Shown: in pieces, positions 23,660 through 34,560 of the stretch
Layout: each line of letters opens with the position of its first letter
Numbering within the stretch: position 1 is the stretch's first letter
Assembly (NCBI GenBank): GCA_017163975.1
Contig: JAFFSR010000245.1
Location: 3,487,001 to 3,551,000 of the forward strand
Direction: 5' to 3'
Length of the DNA: 64,000 nucleotides
From: Anastatus disparis
Taxonomy: Eukaryota; Arthropoda; Insecta; Hymenoptera; Eupelmidae
Notes under the pieces: generated by a model
Told to the model about the DNA's origin: nothing
The model's input: only the letters and a program-made list of their open reading frames with translations
The model's database searches: none
Program-made: the position numbers and the translations under genes

Positions 23660-24250
23660 GTGATTGATGAATGCATAAGTAGAAATACGTTAAATATGAA
23701 TGATCAAATTGAATTACAGATAGATAGTCTTTTTAAACTCACTTAGTAGTATAGTAGATGATATTAGATAATAATGTAATGTCTCCAGAAAATGTATTAA
23801 TTTTAAATAATTATTGAAATGAAAATATATTTTCAAATTGTAATGAATTTTTTTGTAATGAAAGTTAAAAAGAGAGTCAAAATGATTTAAATAGCTCTCA
23901 AGAAGTATTACAAGAAAAAATGATTTTTAATGATAACTTAAAAATTGATAATGATAGTTTAAATAGCTCTGAATCAGTATTGGAAAAGGAATCTAGCTTG
24001 AATATAGATTCAGAAAAATATGATGATGATTTAAATGAATCTGGAAAATTATTGCAAGAAAAAGAAATTTTGAATAAAGAGGTCTATGAAGGTCATAGTG
24101 ATTCAAGTCATAATTCTGAAAAATTATTGTAAGAAAAAGAAATTTTAAATAAACGTTTCCTCAAAGGCTCTGATGATATAACTAATAGTTCTGAAAAAGT
24201 CTTGCAAGAGCAAATAAACAGGCAGCAAAATTTATCATTAGCTACTGTTT
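23660..24250 (+). pseudogene. Acidic repeat-containing ORF remnant
   Basis: The reading contains five imperfect copies of a 25-30 residue module with core N-S-S-E-x-V-L-Q-E-K-E-I-L-N. Examples are LNSSQEVLQEKMIFN, LNSSESVLEKESSLN and LNESGKLLQEKEILN. One copy has TAA (24130-24132) exactly where its siblings have CAA for Gln. Other stops lie near 23740, 23868 and 24261. It may be a C-terminal tail of the pogo-like transposase, because it lies in the same orientation inside the subterminal repeats, but no homology shows this. Function unknown; the composition predicts an acidic, coiled-coil-prone protein. Confidence 0.45.
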
Positions 24251-24369
24251 CATCAGACTCCTAAGAAAAATAAAGAAAACTTTATTACAGTAAATTCTAT
24301 CAATGATGAGAATATAAATCAAGAACACAGATCTGACGTAAATACTTTTAAGGAATGTTTTACTATGCC

Positions 24370-24630
24370 TATTGAATTAATACCTAAAAAAATCGGACTA
24401 GATTGAAGGCAAGTGGGAAACCAAAAAAACTGTGTGCTGGACATATGGACCACTTTTTAGATGAATACAAGAAAAAACTTGAAGAAAAGAAAAACAAAGA
24501 AGAAAAAGCATCAAAGAAAAAGCTTTTACAAGAAGAAAAAAGGAAATGGGCAGAAGAAAAGAAGCAATTACAAGCCAAAATGACCGAAATTAATAAGAAG
24601 ATTAAAAAGGAAAAAACTCAATATCATTGA
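24370..24630 (+). pseudogene. Basic then coiled-coil tail, possible transposase C-terminus
   Basis: After a one-base slip near 24400 the frame reads KASGKPKKLCAGHMDHFLDE followed by about 50 residues rich in Lys and Glu with no helix breakers (a predicted coiled coil), ending in TGA at 24628. Pogo-type transposases often end with a basic linker and a charged helix, so it may be the true C-terminus of the split gene. No diagnostic motif is present. Confidence 0.4.
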
Positions 24631-24899
24631 ATAATCTATGCTAACCTTATGTTTTTTACATGTGTAAATGATTTTGTATGTTACTATCTTACAAGTTTCA
24701 CTATTTGTATTTAAAAAAATTTAATTTATTAAAAAATTTAATGTATTTATTACAATATTAGTAATAATAGGTGTTTTTAATTATATTATAATTTATGTAA
24801 AAAAAATAAAATAAATATATCTATCATCCTCTTACTTATACCTCAGAAATAATCTAATATTTAAACCACATTCTTACATAATCATTATTTTGTTAAAGA

Positions 24900-25190
24900 A
24901 TTTCGGTGCGCGCGGGTAAGCGTTTCTAAGACGGACACTCAGTGTTTCTTACCGGTACACATTAGGAAACGACGTTTCTAGGAGGTACATATTGGAACTT
25001 TTGTTTTTTCTCTATATTATTTTTTTTTAAATGAAAAGTAATTTTAAAGCTTGTAAATCAAAGAAAAAGACTTAGTTTATCAAAATGCATATTAATTTTT
25101 TATAGAATGAATATATATTTTTTATAATTTAATTTTGAATTAAGACTTGTATAAAAACCGTTTCTAAGGGACACTTTTACCTTATTTTTG
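24900..25190. repeat. Right-hand inverted GTTTCTA motif cluster
   Basis: Four copies of GTTTCTWRG-type words (24922, 24944, 24974, 25160) face the four CYTTAGAAAC-type words at 11309-11806. The first part is locally GC-rich (GGTGCGCGCGGGTAAGCG). Interpreted as transposase-binding repeats of the pogo-like element. Confidence 0.5.
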
Positions 25191-26617
25191 TTTCTTTTTT
25201 TTATATTAAAAAATTCATATAAAAAATTGCAAGCTGGATTTTGAAGCTTTTTCATACTTTTCTCATATAAGAATGAGATGATCACCATAATTATTATTTA
25301 TTTGAATTTTTCATCTGAATTTTTTATATGAATTTTTTATATGATTTTTTCAATACATAAAAATGAAACGAAAACGCACATTGAATATATAGAAAATTTA
25401 TAATAAAAATTTATATAAAAATTCATACGAATTTTTCCGACAGGGTATCGAGATCCACAAAGCTTTCAAGCTCACTTTTATTTGTAAACCTCACTATATT
25501 ACAGATATTATGAATCTCATAATAAATAATACCTATTAATGATTTATATAACTGAAAAATAATATAAAAAGTTTCTAACACCATAAGAATATTTGATTAC
25601 GTAAATTGATTCATACTTTTCTATTTTAAATGCAAAATTAAGAAAAAGCCTCAAGTGATCCTATCTACCTTTAACATATAATTATATTATATTACACTAA
25701 TTAAATACCAATCAAAAATCAATAACACTTGTAAAAATATGGAAATGATTATTTGTGAATAAAAAATCAAACCATCAAAGCCTTTCCTGTACGTTGCTTC
25801 CCTACTAAAATATCTCAAATGAGATCTCTAATGAGGTCTCATGCCAAAATCTCACTTGACGATATTTTTTATTTTTGTATGTTTGAGATCATCAATTGGA
25901 AACTATTTTTGAAAAATTCGGACTTTTTTAAAAATTCTTTAAAAATAGTCTCCAATTTATGATTTCAAACATACCAAAATAAAAAATATCAAATGAGATT
26001 TTTTAGATGGGTATACACTTGTGGCTTGAGATTTGTTTAATTGAATTTATGACTTGAATTATAAAAAAGCATAAAAATAAAAGCCATTTGCTTTTATGAA
26101 AAAGAGTTACCAGATATCCGTAGCAAAGTTAAGGACTGTTTCATAGAGGATTTCCATGGCTGAATCTAATAGGTGTCTAACATTAAATAGACTTGTCCAC
26201 CATAGTACTGAATAACCAGGTAGCTATTGTAATTAAGGCAAAATCCATATTTTAGAGATGAACTTGAAAGGTCATTCATCTGTTATTCACATCTACGTTA
26301 TTCGCTTCTACTGTTATCAAAAGAATGCTCTCTTACGCTGAATACTTTTTATAGCCCAATTTACAATTGAGAAAAATTTATAACAAAATTTATATCAGTC
26401 TTATTATTTTAAACAAATCAGTCAATTTTTCGAGTTAAAAATTGTTTGAAATATTTTTTACTAAATAATTTATTAACCGCAACTATTTCATTTAATCGTA
26501 TTAAAAAAATATTGTAATTAAAATATAGATTATCAAATTTTTTATTTACAGTACATTTCATAACTTAATATCACGTAATAAACAATATATCAAACTATAA
26601 AAACGTAAATATAATAA
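25191..26617. other. No gene; AT-rich with one palindromic element
   Basis: AT-rich spacer with ATGAATTTTTTATATGA-like words at 25310-25350. A palindromic unit at about 25799-25995 starts CCCTACTAAAATATCTC and has arms GATATTTTTTATTTTTGTATG and its complement. It contains TCATGCCAAAATCTCA (25839-25854), which recurs at 50490. Otherwise nothing recognised. Confidence 0.5.
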
Positions 26618-27445
26618 TTAATCAATAAAATTTACTTGAATAGACTCTACAGAACCAGAAAATAATTTGCATTGCACATTGTCATTTTCCGTTGGATTAA
26701 TAAAATGTTGATATTGTAAGTTTTTCACTCTAATTCTATTTTTAAACCGATTCTGCAATTTTTAAAATTTTTATTGTAATCTGATTGTGGCAAGTAGGCA
26801 AAAGCAACATTAGTATAGTCTCCTTTATTTTTTAACCATGTGTACAATGCAACTGCATCCAAAATTTGTTGCGTTGCTGGAAGTGTAAGGCTTGCTTTAG
26901 CTGCGGCTCAATAGAACCACCTACTCCATCACATGCACCTTTACCATGTGCAGTTGGGAAAAAATGCCACTCTGCTGATATTCCAGTCATCATTATGATC
27001 ATAAAGATTTAAAATGTTTTTGAAATTTTTAAACTGCTGAGGGGCTCCGTCACTAAAATAGTGGATACTTTTTAATCCTTTGAAATTTTCTTTTAGATAA
27101 ATAATCAGTAGTTGTTGATACGTATAGACTGCCACAGTATCATGAGATAAGTTTTTTGAAATTATTACAAATGACTTTAATCTAGTATGTTCCACATAAT
27201 GAATATATGTAACAAATACTGATTCCTGATCATTATTCCAGTGAAATCCTTGTGGAGCATTTTGAGCAATAAAAGCATAATTTTCTGAAAAATCTAAACA
27301 TACTATAACCTCATCCTCTTGTAATTCACTTTTTAATTTTTTAAAATATTCAGATTGTGCTTTTGAAATGTAAGTATGTGGCTGTAAGGTTTGGATTTCG
27401 TCACAAAATGAAGATATAAAATCATTAACGTTCTCAACAATACCC
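26618..27445 (-). pseudogene. Conserved RNase-H-like transposon-type gene (family not named), broken
   Basis: Read on the minus strand from about 27445 the frame is open for about 168 residues. It includes DEVIVCLDFSENYAFIAQNA, GFHWNND and HYFSDGAPQQFKNFKNILNL. A frameshift near 26944 is followed by AEWHFFPTAHGKGACDGVGG and, after another slip near 26900, AAAKASLTLPATQQILDAVA, ending with VNFID and a TAA near 26618. I recognise the DFSENY, FSDGxxxQFKN and HGKGxCDGxGG motifs as a widespread repetitive arthropod/cnidarian protein family. The Asp-containing motifs suggest an RNase-H-fold nuclease, but I cannot assign a superfamily with confidence. The upstream end is cut by the palindrome array at 27449. 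Confidence 0.65.
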
Positions 27446-27448
27446 TAC

Positions 27449-27800
27449 TGAAAAAATCCACCTGGATTTCCACGTAGATTACCTATGTGGAAATCCACGT
27501 GGGTTTCACATGGATTCCATAAAGATTCGCATAGGAATCCACGTGGATTTCCACGTAAAAAAGTCCATGTTGATTTTATAAAACCCTCGTGGACTGTTAA
27601 AGAATCAATATGGATTTTATGGAATCCATGTCGACTTTCAAGGAACCCTTATGGATTTTATAAAATCTGTGTTAATTTTATGTACTTTTTGTGGATTTTT
27701 AAGAAATCCATGTGGATATTTAGAAATCCATATGGATTCTTAGGCAATCTACGTAGACTTTTTACTTGGATATCTACGTGGATTTAAATAAAAATCTATG
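27449..27800. repeat. Array of AATCCACGTGGATT-type palindromes
   Basis: The stretch begins CCCTACTGAAAAAATCCAC and then repeats words such as GGATTTCCACGTAGATT, AATCCACGTGGGTTTCACAT and ATGGAATCCATG at about 15-25 bp spacing. AATCCACGTGGATT is its own reverse complement and contains the E-box CACGTG. Copies decay to CATGTGG / TACGTGG to the right. The 100-residue Trp-rich open frame over it is an artefact. Confidence 0.75.
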
Positions 27801-28030
27801 TTAATATTATGTACTCCAGAGTATATTTCCATATATATGCAATAATAAAGAATTTGAAGATTTGGGAAAACCCAACATTTATTAAGTTTAATTATTAACT
27901 AAAATTTGTTTCCACCAATCAGGAAATTCCTTACGAAATTCGAGTAAAAGAAGGCCTAACTAGAGAAATATGTTCTTCTCTTCATCATATTTGTAAGAAA
28001 ATTTTCAGTACAGTTTTACGTTTGGTATTC

Positions 28031-28065
<35 letters not shown>

Positions 28066-29275
28066 CGTCAGGTACTGCTCTTATAAAGTATCCTCTTATG
28101 CATTTGAAAAAAATCGGGACATAAAATCCTGTTAGAAGAGTAAATTTTGGACATTGTGATTGCAGTTTCGTTTACATTTCCACAAGCCCGAGAAGTACCT
28201 TTCAAATCAGTCGTAAGAAAAACTAGCTTCTGTATAATAGTTTAAATATGCTGTTTTGGTTATGCGATGTATTTTTCCGCGAGTTGACCTCCCATTGTTT
28301 GTACATCGAAACATACATAATATAGATATACACAAATAGAATTATTTTTTTCCATTTTTAAGTATTTATTTTTATATTACGGATTTACATATATATGTAC
28401 GTACACACACACACACATATATATATTACTATTGATGGTATATACATGCATACAAATGTATACAAATGATGAGCCAATCATGCGACAGCGTTTAAATGTA
28501 GATTGCTTGAGACTTCTGAACGTATAAACAAGCATTTTTCAACAATGAAATTTGTGAAATTTTTTCTCGCTTCAAACCAAAAAGTACGGGATCAAACAGG
28601 TATCATTAGATAGGTAATTTGGTCCTCTATCAGCCAGAAAAATTTCAAAAAAAAAAGACGATCTTTTTGTGGAAAATGCATGTGCATAAAAAGTGAATTT
28701 TTCGGTAAAATGCATATATCTTAGTCATTTTTTAGTCTTTTTTGTAATTACTTGCACTGGATTGAATAGGGCTCAAAACAAAAAAAAGGTTCACCAAAAT
28801 TCATTGAAAATTGGTAAAACGATAGCCCTCTAAAGTTTTTGTAAATTTTTTCAGTTTTAAGATTTAGTTTTTGTATGCAATTTTCAAATGTGCATATCTT
28901 ATGCAATTTTGATATTTCGGCAAAAAGAAAAATTCGTGTCCCCTTATTTTCAGAGTAGAATAATATACTCCATCGGTGCAGTGATTGGTGACTTGAGTGT
29001 ATACAGGCTGTTCGATTTCAAATGGAATCAGCCATATAAAAAATAAAATAAATCAAATCAATTCTTAAAGATATGTATACCGTTCCTGTTTTTAAAATAC
29101 AAATAAAAACACGAATTCTTCTAATTTGTATTTTCTCAATGATCATTTTAAATGAAAATATGTATTATATCCGTCATATAGAATACGAAAAAATAAAAGA
29201 CCCGTATTTTTTTGTTTTCCAAAATACGATGAATTGCAAAAGTTATAGCCGGTATATGTTAATGCAATTTTGAGG

Positions 29276-29335
<60 letters not shown>

Positions 29336-29403
29336 TTGAAGGGGTGACCCTGTTCGCTCCGCTCGCCAACCCCCGTAAAAATGGGGTGATTTATGATGGA
29401 CCT
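27801..29403. other. No gene; microsatellites
   Basis: Holds a (CA)n run at about 28034-28062, an (AC)n/(AT)n run at about 28403-28426 and a long (TA)n run at 29281-29333. The rest is AT-rich, and I recognise neither coding sequence nor transposon ends. Two short open frames near 29073-29273 show nothing familiar. Confidence 0.5.
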
Positions 29404-29530
29404 CCTGGGGCCTTATTGAATAATTCGATATATCGCAAAAAACAATAAAAATATTATAACCTTCATGTAATGATATGTCAAATTTAATTACTGAAAGAGC
29501 GATATATCGAACGATTCAATAAAGCCCCTG
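29404..29530. mobile_element. About 127-bp MITE with CTGGGGCCTTATTGAAT ends
   Basis: The left end CTGGGGCCTTATTGAAT...TTCGATATATCGC is mirrored by GCGATATATCGAA...ATTCAATAAAGCCCCTG. Stems of about 32 bp flank an AT-rich centre. No convincing target duplication, so the superfamily is open; the CWGGGGC ends would fit hAT. Confidence 0.7.
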
Positions 29531-30580
29531 TTGTCATATTTCATGTATATCTTATTAATCATAGATCACATTATATTATTTTAAATAATATTTTTTTCTA
29601 TATATAAGAAAAAAAAATTAATAATTCATTTTCTAATTTTTTAAATTATTTTATTATAAATATGTTTCACATATAAATGTTATATATTGCTTATAAGTTA
29701 TACATCAACTAAAAATATTATGTTATATTTTTTTAATATCTAATACTTATTTAAACTACTTTGTAATATATTAAATTTTATTTTTAAAAATGTAATTTTA
29801 CATTTAATTGTTTATCTATACAAAAGACAAGACATAGTCTCGAGTAACGACTTTCCACACCACCTTATATTTCAAACTTTGGTTAATATTATGAAGAATT
29901 GCATTTATTTATTTAATTTTATTTTATAAATTTATTCAATTTTGAAATATAATTTTTAATTTATCTAATGCATTTTAATTTTGTGAAATATGGAGGTACC
30001 GTTATGGCGTGTTAGATTTTTTGATTAATGGAAACCTTCGCCAGGAGCCTTAAAAACCACTTTGTTCTATTGTTATATGATATCATGTTATATATTTATA
30101 ATATAAATCATTTTATGTATTGTATATGAATAAAAATATTGATATTATATAAAATATAAATAAAAAAATAACTTATTAATGAAATGATATTAATGATCAG
30201 AGTTATAATAAAATTTTTAAATAATTACTTTTGATAAAAATTTTGTCAATATTATTATTGATATATCATGTTTATTTATGTCTTAAGATTTATAGGATTA
30301 TTTTAGTATATGTCCTTTTTGATATCTTCTTGACTTCATTTACATTTTATAAGATATATCAAAAATTTTCTACTAAAATTAAAAAATCTTTTTATTTTAA
30401 TATTCAAAAATAAGTGACATAATCATTAGTAATATTTATAAGATCATTAAATCATTACACTATTCTAATTATTTTAATTTGTGTATATATATATATATAC
30501 ACAAATTAAAATTATTATATATATATATATATATATATCTATATAATATAGTTATAAGGAAATTTTCTACGACCAAGGTC
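29531..30580. other. No gene; very AT-rich with a 32-bp perfect palindrome
   Basis: The composition is extreme A+T. AATTTGTGTATATATATATA and its complement form a perfect palindrome at about 30476-30507, followed by (AT)n. ACTTTCCACACCACCTTA at about 29852 is the inverse of AGGTGGTGTGGAAAATATA at about 36081, far to the right. No coding signal. Confidence 0.5.
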
Positions 30581-30940
30581 CTCCCCTTCTCTTCTTTTCC
30601 TCATCCTCTTACCTAATTTTGATCCTCTTTTTTTCCCTTATTTTTTACGTTATTTTACGTTATTTGTTCCTCTTCCTTTTCTTTTCCTCCTCCCTTCCTC
30701 CCCTCTTCTTTTTCTCTTCTTTTGAGTTTCCTCATGCCTTCATTTTCTCTTCCTTTTCTCTTCCTCAAAAAATCCATCACTTTTTTCCGTTATTTTTACG
30801 CTATTTTAGGTCATTTTTGCTCCTCCTCAGGTAAATCCTCAAATTTTACCTTTTTTTTGTGTTATTTTACGTTATTTTATGTTTTTGTTCCTCTTCCTTA
30901 GCTGCTCCTTAGCTCATCCTCTTTGATCCTTAATTTCATT
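30581..30940. repeat. Polypyrimidine tract with TTACGTTATTTT periodicity
   Basis: The plus strand is almost purine-free in places (CCTCCTCCCTTCCTCCCCTC). CTCTTCC blocks alternate with TTTTACGTTATTTTACGTTA blocks at about 30645, 30785 and 30870. The pattern suggests a degenerate tandem repeat. The 71-residue hydrophobic frame is an artefact. Confidence 0.6.
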
Positions 30941-30966
30941 CAAATTCCATCATTTAAAAAGCTTCT

Positions 30967-31160
30967 TGCTAATTTTTATTGTTTGCACCTACTGCTTTTA
31001 CTTTAAATATATAGAACAAACATATTAAGTTAATAATTTTTATGATAAATTTTATAAAATTTTGTACAATTATTGCTTAAAAGAATAAATGACATCAAAC
31101 ATGGTAAAATGGAAATTTCGCAAGCCTCCTGTGCGTAAGCGCGCCAACCTCCACTACTAA
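30967..31160. repeat. 194-bp direct repeat, copy 1
   Basis: Runs from TGCTAATTTTTATTGTTTGC to CGCCAACCTCCACTACTAA and matches 32871-33065 with few differences. The two copies flank a unique 280-bp stretch and a large foldback. No target duplication was seen at either copy. Confidence 0.8.
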
Positions 31161-31442
31161 GTAAAACTGTAAAACATATTAATTCATTGAAATTATTTTA
31201 AATTCAAAATGTTCTTTTAACATTATAATTTTTATATTTTAAATTAGATCAATGTTTTTTAATATTTTGATTATTACTTTGAATTATTTTATAATGGGTA
31301 TCTAATGAATCAAGTGTACCACTTGTAACGAGGATAAAAAATTACTCGTATACTATGATATAGTATACGCATATATCCATCTTCGTTGTGAGTCGCACAG
31401 CACAACGTAGATTTTTATGCTTGATGTGTGAGTATAAGAGTG

Positions 31443-32870
31443 AGACAGAGATAGTCCAGTCAAATTAGATTTTTTCATGTAAAAAAATTTAACAGCAAAC
31501 CGACTGCACAATTATGTAAAGTAGGTTTGTGGGAGTAAAATATCCAAAATGGCCCCAACAGATGTTGTCCGTTTTTGTTTAAACAATGTTTAAACATTGA
31601 AAATTGATATTTTTTCTCTTTATCTGCAAATATTTCTGAAGCTATAAAAGTTATCATATTGGTCCAATAAGATAAAATGTAGGTTTTTTGAAGACCTTTA
31701 AAATAAATTTTTAATCATTTTGATTGCATTTATAGTTTTCGAGAAAAATGCAAAACACCACAAAAAAGGGTTAAATTTTAAAAAATTCATAACTTTTTTA
31801 ATTTAATGATTTAAGAATTGGGCTTGTGGCAATAAATAGTTCTTAATGTGCACAATAAGCATACGCAAGCAGAATCCTGTAGGACTGATAGTTTTTCCAT
31901 AATAACATTTATAAGTTATAAACAATTAATTTTCAGTAGGCCACTCTATCTCACACGATTAACTTTTTTACAATGTTCAACATCGATTCTGAAAGTTTAG
32001 ATATCCCTCTACAAAATGTATATTTCAGATTTTTGATTAAGTGATTAGAAAGTCCTTAAAAATTCACTTAAACATTGGATCTTTCGCTTGGGCGCATGAA
32101 TTAACATTAGTAGTGGGGGAAACTCATAACGAAGGGGAAATGTACAACGGGTAGTCTGCCTAGCATGTTTTCGTTATGAGTTTCCCCCACTACTAACGTT
32201 AATTCATGCGCCCAAGCGAAAGATCCAATGTTTAAGTGAATTTTTAAAGACTTTCTAATCACTTAATCAAAAATCTGAAATATACATTTTGTAGAGGGAT
32301 ATCTAAACTTTCAGAATTGATGTTGAACATTGTAAAAAGTTAATCGTGTGAGATAGAGTGGCCTACTGAAAATTAATTGTTTATAACTTATAAATGTTAT
32401 TATGGAAAAACTATAAGTCCTACAGGATTCTGCTTGCATATGCTTATTGTGCACAATAAGAACTATTTATTGCCACAAGCCCAATTCTTAAATCATTAAA
32501 TTAAAAAAGTTATAAATTTTTTTAAAATTAACCTTTTTCCGTGGTGTTTTGCATTTTTCTCGGAAACTATAAATGCAATCAAAATGATTAAAAATTTATT
32601 TTAAAGGTCTTCAAAAAACCTACATTTTATCTCATTGGACTAATATGATAACTTTTAAAGCTCCAGGAATATTTGCAGATAAAGAGAAAAAATGTCAATT
32701 TTCAATGTTTAAACATTGTTTAAACAAAAACGGACAACATCTGTTTGGGCCATTTTGGATATTTTACTCCCACAAACCTACTTTACATAATTGTGGAGTT
32801 AGTTTGCTGTTAAACTTTTTTGCAAATATCAGCCATTTTTTAGCTCAATTGACTGGCCTAAGAGAGTCTG
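31443..32870. mobile_element. 1.43-kb foldback element
   Basis: Arms of about 680 bp (31455-32132 and 32171-32858) are nearly perfect complements around a 38-bp loop. The inner ends pair AAACTCATAACGA with TCGTTATGAGTTT. The outer ends pair CCAGTCAAATTAG with CTCAATTGACTGG. A mirror-image open frame appears in each arm, a by-product of the palindrome. It abuts direct repeat copy 2 exactly. No transposase. Confidence 0.88.
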
Positions 32871-33065
32871 TGCTAATTTTTATTGTTTGCACCTACTGCT
32901 TTTACTTTAAATATATAGAACAAACATATTAAGCTAATAATTTTTATGATGAATTTTATAAAATGTACAATTATTGCTTAAAAGAATAAATAAATGACAT
33001 CAAACATGGTAAAATGGAAATTCCGCAAGCCTTTTGTGCGCAAGCGTGCCAACCTCCACTACTAA
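32871..33065. repeat. 194-bp direct repeat, copy 2
   Basis: Matches 30967-31160. It starts at the right edge of the foldback and ends CCACTACTAA just where the Helitron helicase frame begins, so this repeat, or an element ending in it, truncates the helicase gene. Confidence 0.8.
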
Positions 33066-34560
33066 TTATTTTGTTGAAGATTTTAATAAAAATAAAGAAA
33101 ATAATGCTTTATTTGAACTTAATAATATTTTTATTAATGAATATATATCTTGTAAAGATTTTGGTTTACCTGAACCAAAAATAAATTCAATTACTTTGAA
33201 CAATAATCATCATGATGAAATAGAAAGCAAAAAAAAATTTTAAATTAATGTACAATAAATTGAACGATGAACAAAAATTAATTTTTGAAATTTTAACTGA
33301 AAAAGATAATAAAAAATATATTTTATCGATGGTCCTGGAGGAACAGGAAAAACTTTTGTATATAAGACTTTAATATTTTATTTTATATCAATTAATAAAA
33401 AAATTTTGTCTATGGCTTGGACTGGTATTGCATCTACTTTATTACCTAAAGGAATGACAAGTCATAAGACTTTTAGATCACCTTTAAATTTAAATACAAT
33501 TAAAAATGCATTTTTAGAATTACAATCAGATAAAAAAAAATTAAGAGAAGCTAATATAATAATATGAGATGAAGCATCAATGATTCCAAAAAAGCATTAG
33601 AAATAGTTAATAATACATTCAAAGATGTTTGTAATAGTAATTTTCTTTTTAGTGGAAAATTAATTATTTTAGGTGGTGATTTTCGACAAATTTTACCAGT
33701 TGTTAAACATGGAAATAAAAATTTAATTATAGAAGAAACAATAAAAAGTTCATATTTATGGCAATTTTTTAGTATATTAAAATTAACAAAAAAATATTCG
33801 ATCTAAAAATAAAAAATTTGCTTCATTTCTATTACAAATTGGTGATGGCAAAATAAACCCTTTCATAATTCCAAACAAATTACAAACTAACGATTTGTTC
33901 TAAAATTGATTTAAATATTAATAAAAATTGTTGCAAAGAAAAAATTATATTAGCTCCTCATAATGAAGATATTGATAATTTAAATAAAAAAGTATTAAAT
34001 TTATTAAATGGAAAAACTGAAACATATTATAGTATTGATTACGCTACGCATAAAGGTATTGATCAAACTGATGATAACATTTATTTGAATTACTCAATAG
34101 AATTTTTAAATAAAATTAAAGAAGGTTTACCATCTCATAAATTAATTTAAAAGTTAATGCTATAGTAATGTTGTTAAGAAATTCAAGTATATCGGAAGGA
34201 TTATGTAATGATACACGATTGAAAATTATAAATTTATATAAACATAATATTGAAGCTGAAATAATAACAGGCGATAAAAGTAGAAATAAAGTTTTTTTTC
34301 CAAAAATTACTTTAAATACAGGAAATAATTCTTCATTACCATTTATTTTTTACAGAAAACAATTTCCAATTATATTAGCATTTGCAATAACTATAAATAA
34401 ACCACAAGGTCAAAGTTTCGATAATGTAGGCTTATTTATAAAAAGACCATTGTTTTTACTTTGTCAAGATGTAAAACTTTTAATAATATTTATATTCAAA
34501 ATAATTTAGATGATACATCAAAAATAGATAACATTGTTTGGACGGAAATTTTCAATAAAT
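33064..34560 (+). pseudogene. Helitron PIF1-type helicase domain (decayed)
   Basis: Motifs appear in order but in shifting frames. FVEDFNKNKENNALFELNN begins it, then GPGGTGKT (Walker A, near 33332) and IIIxDEASM (Walker B) with TGA at 33565-33567 in place of Trp. LIILGGDFRQILPV, APHNEDID, VMLLRNSSISEGLCNDTRLK and [20 protein letters not shown] follow. The helicase half of a RepHel protein is thus nearly complete. The Rep half is missing because the gene starts at the direct-repeat junction. Multiple frameshifts and stops show it is dead. It is related to the minus-strand Helitron at 58.6-63.5 kb, sharing the KDF-x-x-PEP segment. Confidence 0.85.

Larger units (their letters stand above)
11206..25190 (+). 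mobile_element. Decayed pogo-like transposon, split by nested insertions (approximate bounds)
   Basis: Transposase fragments on the plus strand (12180-12448, 21361-21738, perhaps 23660-24630) are flanked by inverted clusters of one short motif. On the left the motif reads CCCCTTAGAAAC (11309), CCCTCTAAGAAAC (11338), CCCCTCATAGAAAC (11730) and ACCTTCTAGAAAGG (11793). On the right it reads in opposite orientation: GTTTCTAAG (24922), GTTTCTTACCGG (24944), GTTTCTAGGAGGTAC (24974) and GTTTCTAAGGGAC (25160). Next to the first left and last right copy both sides also carry AAGGTAAAAGT in inverse orientation. This is the arrangement expected of subterminal transposase-binding sites. Exact termini and a TA duplication were not found, so the outer bounds are approximate. 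Confidence 0.5.

Noticed and set aside
27485..27787. 100-codon Trp/Pro-rich frame
   Set aside because: It is a translation of the GGATTTCCACGTGGATT-type array.
29336..29400. GGGGTGACCCTGTTCGCTCC segment as part of a tRNA or SINE
   Set aside because: There is no A/B box pair at the right spacing; only a short GC-rich patch after a (TA)n run.
31475..32932. Mirror-image 60- and 95-codon frames in the large foldback
   Set aside because: By-products of the inverted arms; no motif and no support beyond the palindrome.
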